Positions 16,259-24,617 of a stretch of 64,000 bases of DNA are shown here, in pieces (position 1 is the first letter of the stretch; every line of letters starts with the position of its first letter). The stretch spans positions 1 through 64,000 of the forward strand of contig NZ_JAMZAW010000029.1 of assembly GCF_024158745.1 (NCBI RefSeq). Direction: 5' to 3'. The notes beneath the pieces were generated by a model, which saw only the letters and a program-made list of their open reading frames with translations, had not been told where the DNA came from and ran no database searches. Origin of the DNA: Paenibacillus tyrphae (GTDB lineage: Bacteria; Bacillota; Bacilli; Paenibacillales; NBRC-103111). The position numbers were made by a program, and so were the translations under genes.

Positions 16259-17203
16259 TTAAGACTGCGGATTGGCCGGGCTGACGCTCGTCGTTGCAGC
16301 AGCAGGCTCGGCTACCGCTTTATATTTGGACGACACGTAAGTTTCCGCTGTCGGCTCGGTAATCGCCTGGGTGTTCATGCTGTCCGGCTTCGGATCGGTC
16401 AAGGTGTACGTAATCACCGCCCGGCCGTCGGCTTCGAACCGGATTCCGCTAATCGCGATACCGTAGCCGCCGGTCGGCTTCTCGCCGCGGGACAGCACGA
16501 CTTTGTTCACGTCGTCGTTCACTTTTTCGACCGTCACTTTAACGTCTTCCTGCGGCGCCGGCTTTTGCGCATTCGCATGCGATTCGACGAACTTGATCGC
16601 GCTGTGCAGCCAGACGGCCGCTTCGCCGCGGGTCAGCTCCCGCTTCGGATAAAACTTCGCATCCGCTCCCAATTTGATCAGCTTGTGCAGCACCATCCGC
16701 TGCACGCTGTTGCTCACCTTCGGATCGATGTCGTCCTGATCGGCGAAAGCGACGAACATTTCGATCACAGGGTACGTCCCTTTCGTATCGATCGCGTGGA
16801 TCAGCAGATCCGCGTACTGTTGGCGGGTAATCGTGCCGTTCGGGTCGACATCCTTCGGAATCGGCAGCCCGTTCAATTGGGCGATTACGAAAGATTCGGC
16901 GTACCACGCGTTATTCGGCACGTTCGTATAATAATCGGATGCTTCGGGCTTCTTGATGAAGCGCATCGTGTCCATATTCAAATTCAGCCCTTTGACCAGC
17001 ATATGAACGGTTTGCGCATAGCTGGCTTTTCCCGTCGGGACGAAATGCTCGCCGTCCACTCCACTGACGATTCCGCGCTGCTTCAATGCCATGATCGGCT
17101 CCTTCTGATCGGCGCTCAAATCGTTGAATGCCGAAGCTGAACTGGCTACCATACTGCCGAACAGCGCTGCCACCGACAGAAGTGCCACTGTTTTTTTCAT
17201 CAT
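16259..17203 (-). CDS. Secreted SLH-domain protein with PrcB_C-like C-terminus
   Basis: Exported cell-wall protein of 314 residues. It has a signal peptide (MMKKTVALLS, cleavage likely after ASA), then SLH-type repeats: one near 25-70, one near 90-135 with WYAESFVIAQLNGL, and one near 170-215 with FYPKRELTRGEAAVW. The C-terminal part begins KVVLSRGEKPTGGYGIAI, the mark of the PrcB C-terminal domain associated with protease complexes. AAAGGTGG is 9 nt before ATG 17203. SLH repeats bind pyruvylated secondary wall polymer. The C-terminal domain suggests a role next to a surface protease, but no protease gene is adjacent. Confidence 0.8.
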   Translation of the reverse strand: MMKKTVALLSVAALFGSMVASSASAFNDLSADQKEPIMALKQRGIVSGVDGEHFVPTGKASYAQTVHMLVKGLNLNMDTMRFIKKPEASDYYTNVPNNAWYAESFVIAQLNGLPIPKDVDPNGTITRQQYADLLIHAIDTKGTYPVIEMFVAFADQDDIDPKVSNSVQRMVLHKLIKLGADAKFYPKRELTRGEAAVWLHSAIKFVESHANAQKPAPQEDVKVTVEKVNDDVNKVVLSRGEKPTGGYGIAISGIRFEADGRAVITYTLTDPKPDSMNTQAITEPTAETYVSSKYKAVAEPAAATTSVSPANPQS

Positions 17204-17368
17204 AATTAAGAACCACCTTTCGCTGTTTACTCCGGAGTTATCTACTAGACGGACGGGGCCTGCCAAATGTTGCAGGAAAGCCGATGCGGCATCGCCCATC
17301 CGAGGCATGTTCCGAAAAACGGCGCATAAGCTGTGATAGATACCATTATGAACCGGGAGGGAGCCGGC

Positions 17369-17524
17369 ATGCCCATAGCGCTGGTGCAAATCGCCTTGTT
17401 TCTGATCGTCATCCGTTCCGCGCACATGACGTTCCAGCTTTTGCGGCGTCCGAAGAAGCCGTGGCTCGATCTGCTGCATTACGTCTCGGTTGCGATCGTG
17501 GCCGTGTCGTTTTTACTTCATTAA
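17369..17524 (+). CDS. Small hydrophobic protein, two predicted membrane segments
   Basis: Predicted 51-residue protein. MPIALVQIALFLIVI and YVSVAIVAVSFLLH flank a short basic loop (LRRPKKPWLD). GGGAGG at 17355-17360 is 8 nt before ATG 17369, and a hairpin terminator follows 59 bp after the stop, which supports a real gene. No family recognised. Confidence 0.5.
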   Translation: MPIALVQIALFLIVIRSAHMTFQLLRRPKKPWLDLLHYVSVAIVAVSFLLH

Positions 17525-17582
17525 GAGCAGCCGCGTTCCCTGTCCGCCCCTGGCACGAATCCGTACAATAACCGCTAACCTC

Positions 17583-17615
17583 CTCCGTTTCATCATCCGA
17601 TGACGGAGTTTTTTT
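17583..17615 (+). terminator. Terminator after the small membrane protein
   Basis: CTCCGT pairs with ACGGAG, with inner CATC/GATG, then seven T. Confidence 0.8.
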
Positions 17616-17770
17616 ATGTTTTTCCTTATGTTGACGTATAAATATTCGGAAAACGCCCATTTTCCCCGTTCCCAACCGGAGAGGTCTGTGCTACTATGAG
17701 GGGTATGCTAGGTAATTGTCGTATTTTGTAGTTTTTTGAAGGATCGTTTCTAAAAATATTCCCCTACATA

Positions 17771-17800
17771 TTGACCGTTTATGAATAAGAATGGTAAAGT
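17771..17800 (+). promoter_or_regulatory. Promoter of the sugar ABC operon
   Basis: TTGACC, 18-nt spacer ending ATGG, TAAAGT. The rest of the gap 17525-17866 shows only the preceding terminator and no clear cre site. Confidence 0.55.
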
Positions 17801-17866
17801 ATTTATCACCTACTAATTCCATTGGAATTATATAATTATAGCCATTCGGGGGAGGAACTCATCGTC

Positions 17867-18961
17867 ATGTCACATTGGAGAAAAAGCGTCCTGCTGGTAC
17901 TCATCTTCGTGCTTTCGATCGGCATGGTCGCTTGCGGCGCGAAACCGCAGGCTTCGGAACAAGGCGGCACGAACGCCCAAGCGGGAAGCAGCGCAGATAA
18001 CCCGCTCGCGAATAAAAAGATCGCGCTTATTATGCAAATCAACCTCGGCACCTTCTCCGCGCAGTATATCGAAGGCGTGAAGGAGCAGGTCGAGAAGCTC
18101 GGCGGCAAAGTAACCGTCACTCCGGCGGACGGCGACCTTGCCAAAATGGCCTCGAACCTCGACGCTGCCATCAACCAGAAGGTCGACGGCATCCTGATCG
18201 ACCACGGAACGGCGGAGGCCCTCGAAGCGGGCGTGAAGCGGGCACTGGAGAAGAAAATCCCGGTCGTCGCCTTCGACGCCGATCTGAAGGTTCCGGGCGT
18301 GACCGTGCTGGAGCAGGGCGACGCCAAGATGGCTGAAATGACGCTGGACAAGCTGGCGAAAGACATCGGCGGCAAAGGCAACATCGTGAAAATCTGGGTT
18401 GCGGGGTTCGCCCCGATGGAACGCCGTCAAGTCGCTTATAAAGAATTCCAGGACAAAAACAAGGACATTAAGGAAATCGCCGCTTTCGGCGCTGCTTCGC
18501 AGAACACCGCTCTGGACACGCAAGCGCAAATGGAAGCGATCCTGAAGAAATACCCGAACAAAGGCGATATCGCAGCCGTATGGGCCGCATGGGACGAGTT
18601 CGCCAAAGGCGCCTCGCGTGCCATTCAGCAAGCGGGCCGCACGGAAATCAAAGTATACGGTATCGATATGAGCGACGAAGACCTGCAAATGATCCAGGAT
18701 CAAAAGAGCCCGTGGGTCGCTTCCGCCGCCGTCGATCCGAAGGATATCGGCCGCATCCAGGTTCGCTACCTGTACCAAAAGCTTCACGGCGACAAAACGC
18801 CGGACAAAGTCGTTCTCGACCCGGCATTCGTCTCCCGCGAGCAGCTGCCGCAGCAGCAGATCTCGACCGCTCAGCTGAGCGAGCACGTGAAAGGCTGGGG
18901 CAACAGCCAGCAAGGCTACACCGACTGGCTGAAGAAAGCCGAGAAACCGGCGGCCAAGTAA
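17867..18961 (+). CDS. Sugar ABC transporter substrate-binding lipoprotein (RbsB type)
   Basis: Periplasmic-binding-protein-like lipoprotein of 364 residues, anchored by the lipobox Cys in IGMVACG (Cys near 24). The fold is type I (Peripla_BP_4), with DHGTAEALEAGVKRALEKK in the first lobe region and PVVAFDAD in the ligand cleft. GGGGGAGG at 17848-17855 supports ATG 17867 rather than the longer frame. It is first in a three-gene operon with a double ATPase and an RbsC-like permease. Cargo is probably a pentose or similar monosaccharide, which sequence alone cannot settle. A terminator-like pairing is not obvious in the 74-bp gap to the ATPase. Confidence 0.88.
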   Translation: MSHWRKSVLLVLIFVLSIGMVACGAKPQASEQGGTNAQAGSSADNPLANKKIALIMQINLGTFSAQYIEGVKEQVEKLGGKVTVTPADGDLAKMASNLDAAINQKVDGILIDHGTAEALEAGVKRALEKKIPVVAFDADLKVPGVTVLEQGDAKMAEMTLDKLAKDIGGKGNIVKIWVAGFAPMERRQVAYKEFQDKNKDIKEIAAFGAASQNTALDTQAQMEAILKKYPNKGDIAAVWAAWDEFAKGASRAIQQAGRTEIKVYGIDMSDEDLQMIQDQKSPWVASAAVDPKDIGRIQVRYLYQKLHGDKTPDKVVLDPAFVSREQLPQQQISTAQLSEHVKGWGNSQQGYTDWLKKAEKPAAK

Positions 18962-19035
18962 CCATCTGAATAACCCAATCCCACCCGCTGCGGAGCCGGT
19001 GGGATTTTCCGTTGAAGGAGCGTGAGACTGTCCCG

Positions 19036-20541
19036 ATGACCATTTCCGCAGCTCGACTAGAAATGAAAGGCATATCCAAATCGTTCCCCGGCGTCCGAGC
19101 GCTGCATCAAGTCGATTTCGAGGTTCGCGGCGGCGAAATTCATGCGCTGCTCGGCGCGAACGGAGCCGGAAAAAGCACGCTGATGAAGGTGCTGTCCGGC
19201 GCCTACCGTCCCGATGAGGGCAGCATCCTGATCGACGGGGCCGCGCTGTCCATCGGCGGTCCGCTCGACGCCATCCGCAGCGGCATCCAATGCGTGTATC
19301 AAGAGGTCGATACGGCGCTTGTTCCGAGGCTGACCGTCGCGGAAAACATCATGCTGGACCGGCTCACCGCCGGGCGCGGCTGGATCGATTGGAGCAGTCT
19401 GCAGCAGGAAGCTTCCCGCGTGCTGACCGACATCGGCTTGACCGGCCTGGATGTCCGGCAGCAGGCCGGAGAGCTCTCCATCGCACAAAAGCAGCTGGTG
19501 CTGATCGGCCGGGCGCTGGCGCAAAAGGCGAAATTTATTATCTTTGATGAGCCGACCGCCCCGCTCTCCGGTGAAGAGGCCGAGCAGCTCTTCCGCATCA
19601 TGAACCGACTGAAGGCCGACGGCGTCGGCTGCATCTTCATCTCGCACCGGCTCGGCGAAGTGTTCCGCATCAGCGACCGGGTCACCGTCATGCGGGACGG
19701 GCAGCGCATCTCGACGAAAGCGGCGGCGAGCACGGACGCGCAAGCCGTCGTCGAAGAGATGCTCGGCAAGCCGTTCGAGGAGGAGTTCCCGAAGGCGGAG
19801 GTCGCCATCGGCGAGCCGCTCCTCGAAGCGCGAGGTCTGACCAGCGGCACCAAGGTGCGCGGCGTCGACCTGACGGTGCGCCGCGGCGAGATCGTCGGCG
19901 TCGTCGGACTCGTCGGCGCAGGCAAAACGGAGCTGTCGCGCCTTCTGTTCGGAGCCGACCCGCTGGACGCGGGCCAGCTGCGGCTGCACGGCCGCGGGCT
20001 GAAGCTCCGCGCCCCGGTTGACGCCGTCCGCGCGGGACTCGCGCTCATCCCGGAGGAGCGGCGCAAGCAAGGCGTGCTCGTCGAGCTATCGGTCAAGGCG
20101 AATCTCGCGTTGACGCTCCTTGAACGGCTCAGCCGGCTCGGCTTCGTCAACCGCCGCAAGGAGACGGAGAATGCGGACGCCCGCATCTCCGAGCTTGGGA
20201 TTCAGCCGCCGAACCGGGAGCAGCAGGTCAAATATTTAAGCGGCGGCAACCAGCAGAAGGTGGCGGTCGGCAAATGGCTGCCTACGGATGCCGAGGTATA
20301 TTTGTTCGACGAACCGACCAAAGGCGTCGACGTCGGCGCCAAAAGCGATATTTTCCGCTTGATCGGACGACTCGCCCAGGAAGGGAAAGGCATCGTGTAC
20401 TTATCGTGCGAAATCGCGGAAATTCTCGGCATTGCCGACCGGATTCTCGTCATGAGCTACGGACGGATCGTGAAAGAGCTATCCCGCGACGAAGCGACGC
20501 AGGAGAAAATATTGTACTATGCAAGCAGCGGGGAGGCATAA
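19036..20541 (+). CDS. Sugar ABC transporter ATP-binding protein (RbsA/MglA type)
   Basis: Tandem ATPase of 501 residues with two nucleotide-binding domains. Domain 1: Walker A GANGAGKST (about 39-47), signature degenerate (LSIAQKQL), Walker B FIIFDEP. Domain 2: variant Walker A GLVGAGKTE, signature LSGGNQQKV, Walker B VYLFDEP. This asymmetry is normal for the RbsA/MglA family. Start: ATG 19036. The nearest AAGGAG (19015-19020) is 15 nt away, and a TTG at 19012 opens the same frame, so the exact start is uncertain. It overlaps the ribosome site of the permease gene. Confidence 0.88.
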   Translation: MTISAARLEMKGISKSFPGVRALHQVDFEVRGGEIHALLGANGAGKSTLMKVLSGAYRPDEGSILIDGAALSIGGPLDAIRSGIQCVYQEVDTALVPRLTVAENIMLDRLTAGRGWIDWSSLQQEASRVLTDIGLTGLDVRQQAGELSIAQKQLVLIGRALAQKAKFIIFDEPTAPLSGEEAEQLFRIMNRLKADGVGCIFISHRLGEVFRISDRVTVMRDGQRISTKAAASTDAQAVVEEMLGKPFEEEFPKAEVAIGEPLLEARGLTSGTKVRGVDLTVRRGEIVGVVGLVGAGKTELSRLLFGADPLDAGQLRLHGRGLKLRAPVDAVRAGLALIPEERRKQGVLVELSVKANLALTLLERLSRLGFVNRRKETENADARISELGIQPPNREQQVKYLSGGNQQKVAVGKWLPTDAEVYLFDEPTKGVDVGAKSDIFRLIGRLAQEGKGIVYLSCEIAEILGIADRILVMSYGRIVKELSRDEATQEKILYYASSGEA

Positions 20542-20545
20542 GCAA

Positions 20546-21532
20546 GTGAAAGGCAAATGGCTGGATGTTTCTTATAAATACGGGGCCCTGTTCATCATCG
20601 CCGCCGTCATTGCAATTTTTTCTATCCTCAACGAAAATTTCTTGTCCTACGACAACATGGCGGACATTCTCCGCTCCATCTCGATTGTTACGTTCATCGC
20701 GATCGGCGTGACCTTCTCGCAGATCGTCGACGGGTTCGACCTCTCGGTCGGCTCTACCGTCTCGCTGACGACGGTCGTCACGGCGACGATGATGGTCTGG
20801 TTCCAATTTCCGCTTATCGTCGTACTCATTGTCCCGCTGCTGATCGGTATCGTCATCGGACTGCTGAATGCGCTCTTGATCGTCAAAGTCCGCATCCCGG
20901 ACCTGCTGGCGACGTTAGCCGTGATGTACATCATCGGCGGCGTGCACAAAACGTATACCCAAGGCTTCTCGATCTATAACAACATGCAGATGACCGACGG
21001 AACGAAAGCGCCCGGCAAATTCACCGAGTCGTTCCTCTGGATCGGCCAAGGCAAGCTGCTCGGCATCCCGGTGCCGGTCGTGCTGATGATTATCGCCGTC
21101 GTCCTCGTCCACGTCTTTCTGACGTACACCCGCTGGGGCCGCCAAATGTACGTGACCGGCGGCAACCAAGAGGCCGCGCGCCTGTCCGGCATCGCCGTCA
21201 ACCGCGTGCGCACGTTCGCTTACGTGCTGTCCGGCATCTTTGCCGCCATCGGCGGCATTCTGTTCGCCGCCCGCGTGGGCTCCGGGCAGATCGATGCCGG
21301 AGCGCCGCTGCTGATGGAATCGGTCGCCGCCGTGTTCGTCGGATTCTCGGTGCTTGGCGCAGGGAAGCCGAATGTGATCGGAACGTTTTTCGGCGCAGTC
21401 CTCATCGGTGTGCTGCTGAACGGGCTGACGATGCTCAACCTGCCGTACTACGCCTTTGACATCATCAAAGGATCGGTGCTTGTCTTGGCGCTTGCCATTA
21501 CGTTCATTCATTTGACGCGGCGCCGCGCTTAA
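20546..21532 (+). CDS. Sugar ABC transporter permease (RbsC type)
   Basis: Membrane subunit of the ribose-type importer, 328 residues with about 9-10 hydrophobic helices and the BPD_transp_2 pattern. GGGGAGG (20530-20536) is 9 nt before GTG 20546, five bases after the ATPase stop; an ATG at 20519 would overlap the upstream gene and lacks a site. DGFDLSVGS (residues about 60-68) and the loop ARLSGIAVNRVR are typical of RbsC/XylH relatives. It closes the operon, with a terminator following. Confidence 0.88.
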   Translation: MKGKWLDVSYKYGALFIIAAVIAIFSILNENFLSYDNMADILRSISIVTFIAIGVTFSQIVDGFDLSVGSTVSLTTVVTATMMVWFQFPLIVVLIVPLLIGIVIGLLNALLIVKVRIPDLLATLAVMYIIGGVHKTYTQGFSIYNNMQMTDGTKAPGKFTESFLWIGQGKLLGIPVPVVLMIIAVVLVHVFLTYTRWGRQMYVTGGNQEAARLSGIAVNRVRTFAYVLSGIFAAIGGILFAARVGSGQIDAGAPLLMESVAAVFVGFSVLGAGKPNVIGTFFGAVLIGVLLNGLTMLNLPYYAFDIIKGSVLVLALAITFIHLTRRRA

Positions 21533-21586
21533 CGTTATCGGGGCTGTCCGGCTGTAGAGAACCATTACATGCCAGCCCGTCTACTA

Positions 21587-21635
21587 TGCCCGCTGCCGGC
21601 CGGAACGCTTCCGTGCCGCGAGCGGGCATTTTTTT
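21587..21635 (+). terminator. Terminator of the sugar ABC operon
   Basis: TGCCCGCT pairs with AGCGGGCA, with a GC-rich inner region, then seven T. Confidence 0.85.
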
Positions 21636-21662
21636 CCGCAAGCAGCGAACAGCGAGCAGCCT

Positions 21663-22073
21663 TCAGTAGAGCTTGGCCACGTGCCCCTGGTGGCGGCGGA
21701 TCAGATCGACGATCTCGTCATACTGCTCCTCGGCCACCTTCGCGCTAAGCACGTAGTGGAGCTCCCGGTCGTCCACGCCGTCGCCGTCTTTGTCGTGTCC
21801 GGCTTCGTCCAATGTACGGAAGCCGAGATAAGCACCGGCCGCCGCTGCGCCGGTTGCGGCGATCGGTCCGGCTTCGCTGCCCGCATAACCGACGCCGGCC
21901 GGAACCGTCCCCGTGCCTACGACAGCAATCGGAAACAGCAGCGGCGTATCGCGGTCCGGCGCCTCATCCAATTCCCCGATTTCGACCTGCTCCACCCGGT
22001 ACGTTTGCAGCTTGATCCGAACGTCCTTGGCGTCGTTTTCCGTATGAAAATAAGCTTGAATCGGTCTGCTCAT
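21663..22073 (-). CDS. Hypothetical protein with glycine/alanine-rich centre
   Basis: Predicted 136-residue soluble protein. The N-terminal part (FHTENDAKDVRIKLQTY) and C-terminal part (YDEIVDLIRRHQGH) look like a split ferredoxin-like alpha/beta unit, interrupted by a Gly/Ala-rich stretch (about 50-85) and an acidic DKDGDGVDD segment resembling a calcium-type loop. The layout recalls general-stress and YflT-like proteins, but the assignment is not firm. AAGGAG is 9 nt before ATG 22073. It is monocistronic. Confidence 0.65.
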   Translation of the reverse strand: MSRPIQAYFHTENDAKDVRIKLQTYRVEQVEIGELDEAPDRDTPLLFPIAVVGTGTVPAGVGYAGSEAGPIAATGAAAAGAYLGFRTLDEAGHDKDGDGVDDRELHYVLSAKVAEEQYDEIVDLIRRHQGHVAKLY

Positions 22074-22184
22074 CCTCCATCGCTCCTTTGTATGGAAATG
22101 GCTTTCTCTTTTTCCTTACCCTATGTTGCCCGTTTTTACTCAAGCATGTCCGCTCTTTTCCTATGTAACCCCCCGCTGCCCTCC

Positions 22185-22213
22185 TAGACAAACGGAGCAC
22201 ACTCCATTATAAT
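22185..22213 (+). promoter_or_regulatory. Promoter of the regulator/YhfC-like operon
   Basis: -35 TAGACA (22185-22190), 17-nt spacer, -10 TATAAT (22208-22213): near-consensus sigma-A, overlapped by a Fur-family box. Confidence 0.7.
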
Positions 22214-22229
22214 CATTATTGATAATGAT
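22207..22229. promoter_or_regulatory. Fur/PerR-family box
   Basis: ATCATTAT-TG-ATAATGAT (22212-22229) is a perfect palindrome. An overlapping TTATAATCATTATTG (22207-22221) matches the PerR 7-1-7 consensus at all but the last two positions. It covers the -10, so binding would repress. Fur, PerR and Zur cannot be told apart from this sequence. Confidence 0.6.
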
Positions 22230-22251
22230 AATGTAAGAGGTGAAGGGCTGT

Positions 22252-22809
22252 ATGAAAGACTCCAAAGCCGACCTGATTCTGCACCCGGTCCGCTTCCGCA
22301 TTCTTGGGCTGCTGGTCGGCGGACGCCGCATGTCCGCGCTCGAAATGGTCGAAGCGCTGCCCGATATTCCCCAAGCGACGCTGTACCGGCATTTGAATAA
22401 ACTGTACAAGGGCGGCGTTCTGACCGTTGCCGACGAACGCCAGGTGCGTGGAACGGTCGAGAAAATTTATGCGCTCCCGGAAAAACAAGCTGTCCTGTCC
22501 GCTGCAGATTTGGCCCACGCCGATCGGGACGATAACCTGCGCTACTTCATGACGTTTGTCGCCTCGCTGGTGGACGATTACGGACGCTATTTACAGCAGC
22601 CCTCCTTCGACTTGGAGGCAGACGGCGTCGGTTACCGGCAGGTACCGCTATACTTGACGGACGAAGAGTTTGCCGAATTCGCTCAGGCCCTTCGCCCTCT
22701 GATTCGGGAAGCCATGACGAAGTCTCCCGAACCCGGACGACGGCGGCGCTTATTCACCACCATCATCATCCCGGAGCCGCAAGCATCCGATTCAAAAGGA
22801 AAAGAGTGA
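22252..22809 (+). CDS. Winged-helix transcriptional regulator
   Basis: DNA-binding protein of 185 residues with an ArsR/PadR-like N-terminal winged helix (LILHPVRFRILGLL, then PQATLYRHLNKLYKGGVL, residues about 6-60). The C-terminal half (about 90-170) is probably a dimerisation or ligand region and contains no obvious metal-binding cysteines. ATG 22252 is chosen with GAGGTGA upstream; GTG 22240 would lengthen it by four residues. It opens an operon with two multi-pass membrane proteins and probably regulates them together with the metalloregulator acting at the box upstream. Confidence 0.75.
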   Translation: MKDSKADLILHPVRFRILGLLVGGRRMSALEMVEALPDIPQATLYRHLNKLYKGGVLTVADERQVRGTVEKIYALPEKQAVLSAADLAHADRDDNLRYFMTFVASLVDDYGRYLQQPSFDLEADGVGYRQVPLYLTDEEFAEFAQALRPLIREAMTKSPEPGRRRRLFTTIIIPEPQASDSKGKE

Positions 22810-22814
22810 CGCTC

Positions 22815-23519
22815 ATGAACCCAACCCGAACAACATCTAACGAACCGACCGACAACTACGAGCTTATCGGACGCCGCTTTTATATGGCGATCCCGCTTTA
22901 TTTGGCCGTTCCCGCCGCCTTCTGGCTCGCTTTCCGCTATGCCGGGTTTCCGGCGGATTGGGCCGCCTTCTGGATCGGTGCCGCCGGTTGGTGGGCCGCG
23001 CTCCTGCTTCGCGGTCCGATTGCGCTGCTTGTCCGCAAGCAGCCGAAAGAGCGCGCCGGCCTGCTCGTCGCAGCCGCCTCCGGGCCGCTGGAAGAAGGCG
23101 TCCGGCTGCTGGCGCTCTGGATCACCGGCGTCTCGCTCGACTCCGCCCTTTCCCTTGGTCAAGGATGGGCCGCCATTGAGGTCGTGTTCGCCGTCGTCAA
23201 CGGAATCGTCCTCGCCTCCATCATCAAGCGGACGGACGAAAAAGCGATGCAAGCCAAGGCATTCCTTGAATCGACCGGCCAAATGAACAGCTCTCCGCTG
23301 TGGGGTGTACTGGAACGCCTTTTCGCCAGCATGTTCCACATCGGCAGCACACTGCTGATCGCCCGTATGCCATGGCTGCTTCTTCTGATGATCCCGGCGC
23401 ATACCGCGTTCAACCTGGTCTCCGTCCGGCTGGCCAAACGGTCGCTGCCACTGACAGAGCTGTTCGTAGCCGCAGTCGGAATCGTCACCTTAACCGCAGG
23501 TTTGCTGGTATGGCAATAA
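22815..23519 (+). CDS. YhfC/CPBP-like membrane protein, degenerate protease motif
   Basis: Predicted 234-residue protein with about 7 hydrophobic helices. Conserved protease-like motifs are GPLEEGVR (near 95), GQGWAAIE (near 116) and AHTAFNL (near 196). The order EE - GxG..E - HxxxN/D matches the next gene and CPBP/YhfC intramembrane proteases, but the His expected at GHG is Gln here, so catalysis may be lost. ATG 22815 follows the regulator stop by 5 nt. Function unknown; best read as a paralogue of the following gene in the same operon. Confidence 0.7.
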   Translation: MNPTRTTSNEPTDNYELIGRRFYMAIPLYLAVPAAFWLAFRYAGFPADWAAFWIGAAGWWAALLLRGPIALLVRKQPKERAGLLVAAASGPLEEGVRLLALWITGVSLDSALSLGQGWAAIEVVFAVVNGIVLASIIKRTDEKAMQAKAFLESTGQMNSSPLWGVLERLFASMFHIGSTLLIARMPWLLLLMIPAHTAFNLVSVRLAKRSLPLTELFVAAVGIVTLTAGLLVWQ

Positions 23520-23546
23520 GACCCCAAGAAAGGAAGTGAAACACCC

Positions 23547-24323
23547 ATGATTAGCTCATGGTCCATTATATTCATGATCACGACCGCCATATTATCTGTT
23601 GGCGTACCGGCAGCTTTATTTATCGTCTACTACCGCAAGGAAAGGTTTTCGCTCAAAGCATTCGGCATCGGCATTCTGGTGTTTATCCTGTTCAGCCAGG
23701 TGCTAGAGAAGCTGCTCCATGTCTACGTTCTGCAGGGCAATCCGTACACTGCAAGCCTCATGAATCGAAATCCGCTGGCCTTGGCAACGTATGGCGCATT
23801 GGCGGCTGGTATCTTCGAGGAAGTAGGACGTTACATTGCCTTCCGCTTCTGCCTTAAACGCAACCGGGAGCGGAAGGACGGCATCGCGCTCGGGCTCGGC
23901 CACGGCGGAATCGAAGCCGTACTCATCGGCGTGCTGGGCAGCGTACAATCGCTCTATATGTCGCTTCTCATCAACGCCGGACAATTCGATAAGCTGCTGG
24001 CTTCGGGCGCTCCGAGCGAGCCGCTGCTCGCCGTGAAGTCGCTGCTGCTCACGACGCCCGCCTCGCATTTTGCTTTAGGCGGAATCGAACGGATCGCCGC
24101 GCTGCTGATTCAGATCGCCATGTCGCTGATTGTGCTTTACGCTGTGCGCAGCCGCAAGCTGTTGTATTTGGCGTATGCGATCGGGCTTCATGCCGTGATC
24201 GACTTTTTGCCGGGACTCAGTCAAGGAATGAAATTGAACATCTGGCTGCTGGAAGCCGTCGTGGCGGCATTCGGGCTCGCTTCGCTTGCCTTCATCCTCA
24301 AATCGAAGGCTTGGCTAAAATGA
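23547..24323 (+). CDS. YhfC-family intramembrane protease
   Basis: Multi-pass membrane protein of 258 residues, the size of B. subtilis YhfC. Motifs are intact: FEEVGRY (near 92-98), GHGGIEA (near 117-123) and LHAVIDF (near 210-216), consistent with an intramembrane metallo- or glutamic protease of the YhfC group related to CPBP (Abi) proteases. A GGAAGTGA-like site precedes ATG 23547, 27 nt after the upstream gene. It is in an operon with the regulator and its degenerate homologue. Substrate unknown. Confidence 0.75.
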   Translation: MISSWSIIFMITTAILSVGVPAALFIVYYRKERFSLKAFGIGILVFILFSQVLEKLLHVYVLQGNPYTASLMNRNPLALATYGALAAGIFEEVGRYIAFRFCLKRNRERKDGIALGLGHGGIEAVLIGVLGSVQSLYMSLLINAGQFDKLLASGAPSEPLLAVKSLLLTTPASHFALGGIERIAALLIQIAMSLIVLYAVRSRKLLYLAYAIGLHAVIDFLPGLSQGMKLNIWLLEAVVAAFGLASLAFILKSKAWLK

Positions 24324-24380
24324 TGAAATAATTCGCCCGTCCTCTTGGTACGCTAACCAATAGAATGGAGGTGAGCAGCC

Positions 24381-24518
24381 ATGACAGGAAGAAACAACAA
24401 GCCGGACAACGACGGACCGGCCAGCCAGCCGGGACGCCTCGACCAATTCGGCGACAAGCTGGCGGAGGAAACGGTATCCCGCGAGGCGGGCGCTTGCGAT
24501 ACCGGCAAGAAGAAGTAG
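24381..24518 (+). CDS. Small hydrophilic protein, 45 residues
   Basis: MTGRNNKPDNDGPASQP starts a highly charged 45-residue frame ending GKKK, read from ATG 24381 to TAG 24516-24518. GGAGGTGA (24367-24374) gives ideal spacing and a terminator follows at 24541. No family recognised; composition (Gln, Asp, Lys, one Cys) resembles small spore or stress proteins only in a general way. Confidence 0.55.
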   Translation: MTGRNNKPDNDGPASQPGRLDQFGDKLAEETVSREAGACDTGKKK

Positions 24519-24540
24519 CCTGGAGATCCGCGAAAAGAAT

Positions 24541-24593
24541 AGAACCGACTCGCCTGATCCTCTCAGAGACTCGAGCGAGCGGTTCTTTTTTTT
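24541..24593 (+). terminator. Terminator downstream of the small protein gene
   Basis: AGAACCG pairs with CGGTTCT, with ACTCG/CGAG inside, then a T-run. Confidence 0.8.
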
Positions 24594-24617
24594 GCCCAGT
24601 AACCATTTTATTCTAGT

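Noticed and set aside
17870..18913. Minus-strand frame over the sugar-binding protein gene
   Set aside because: Antisense shadow; lipobox and fold motifs are on the plus strand.
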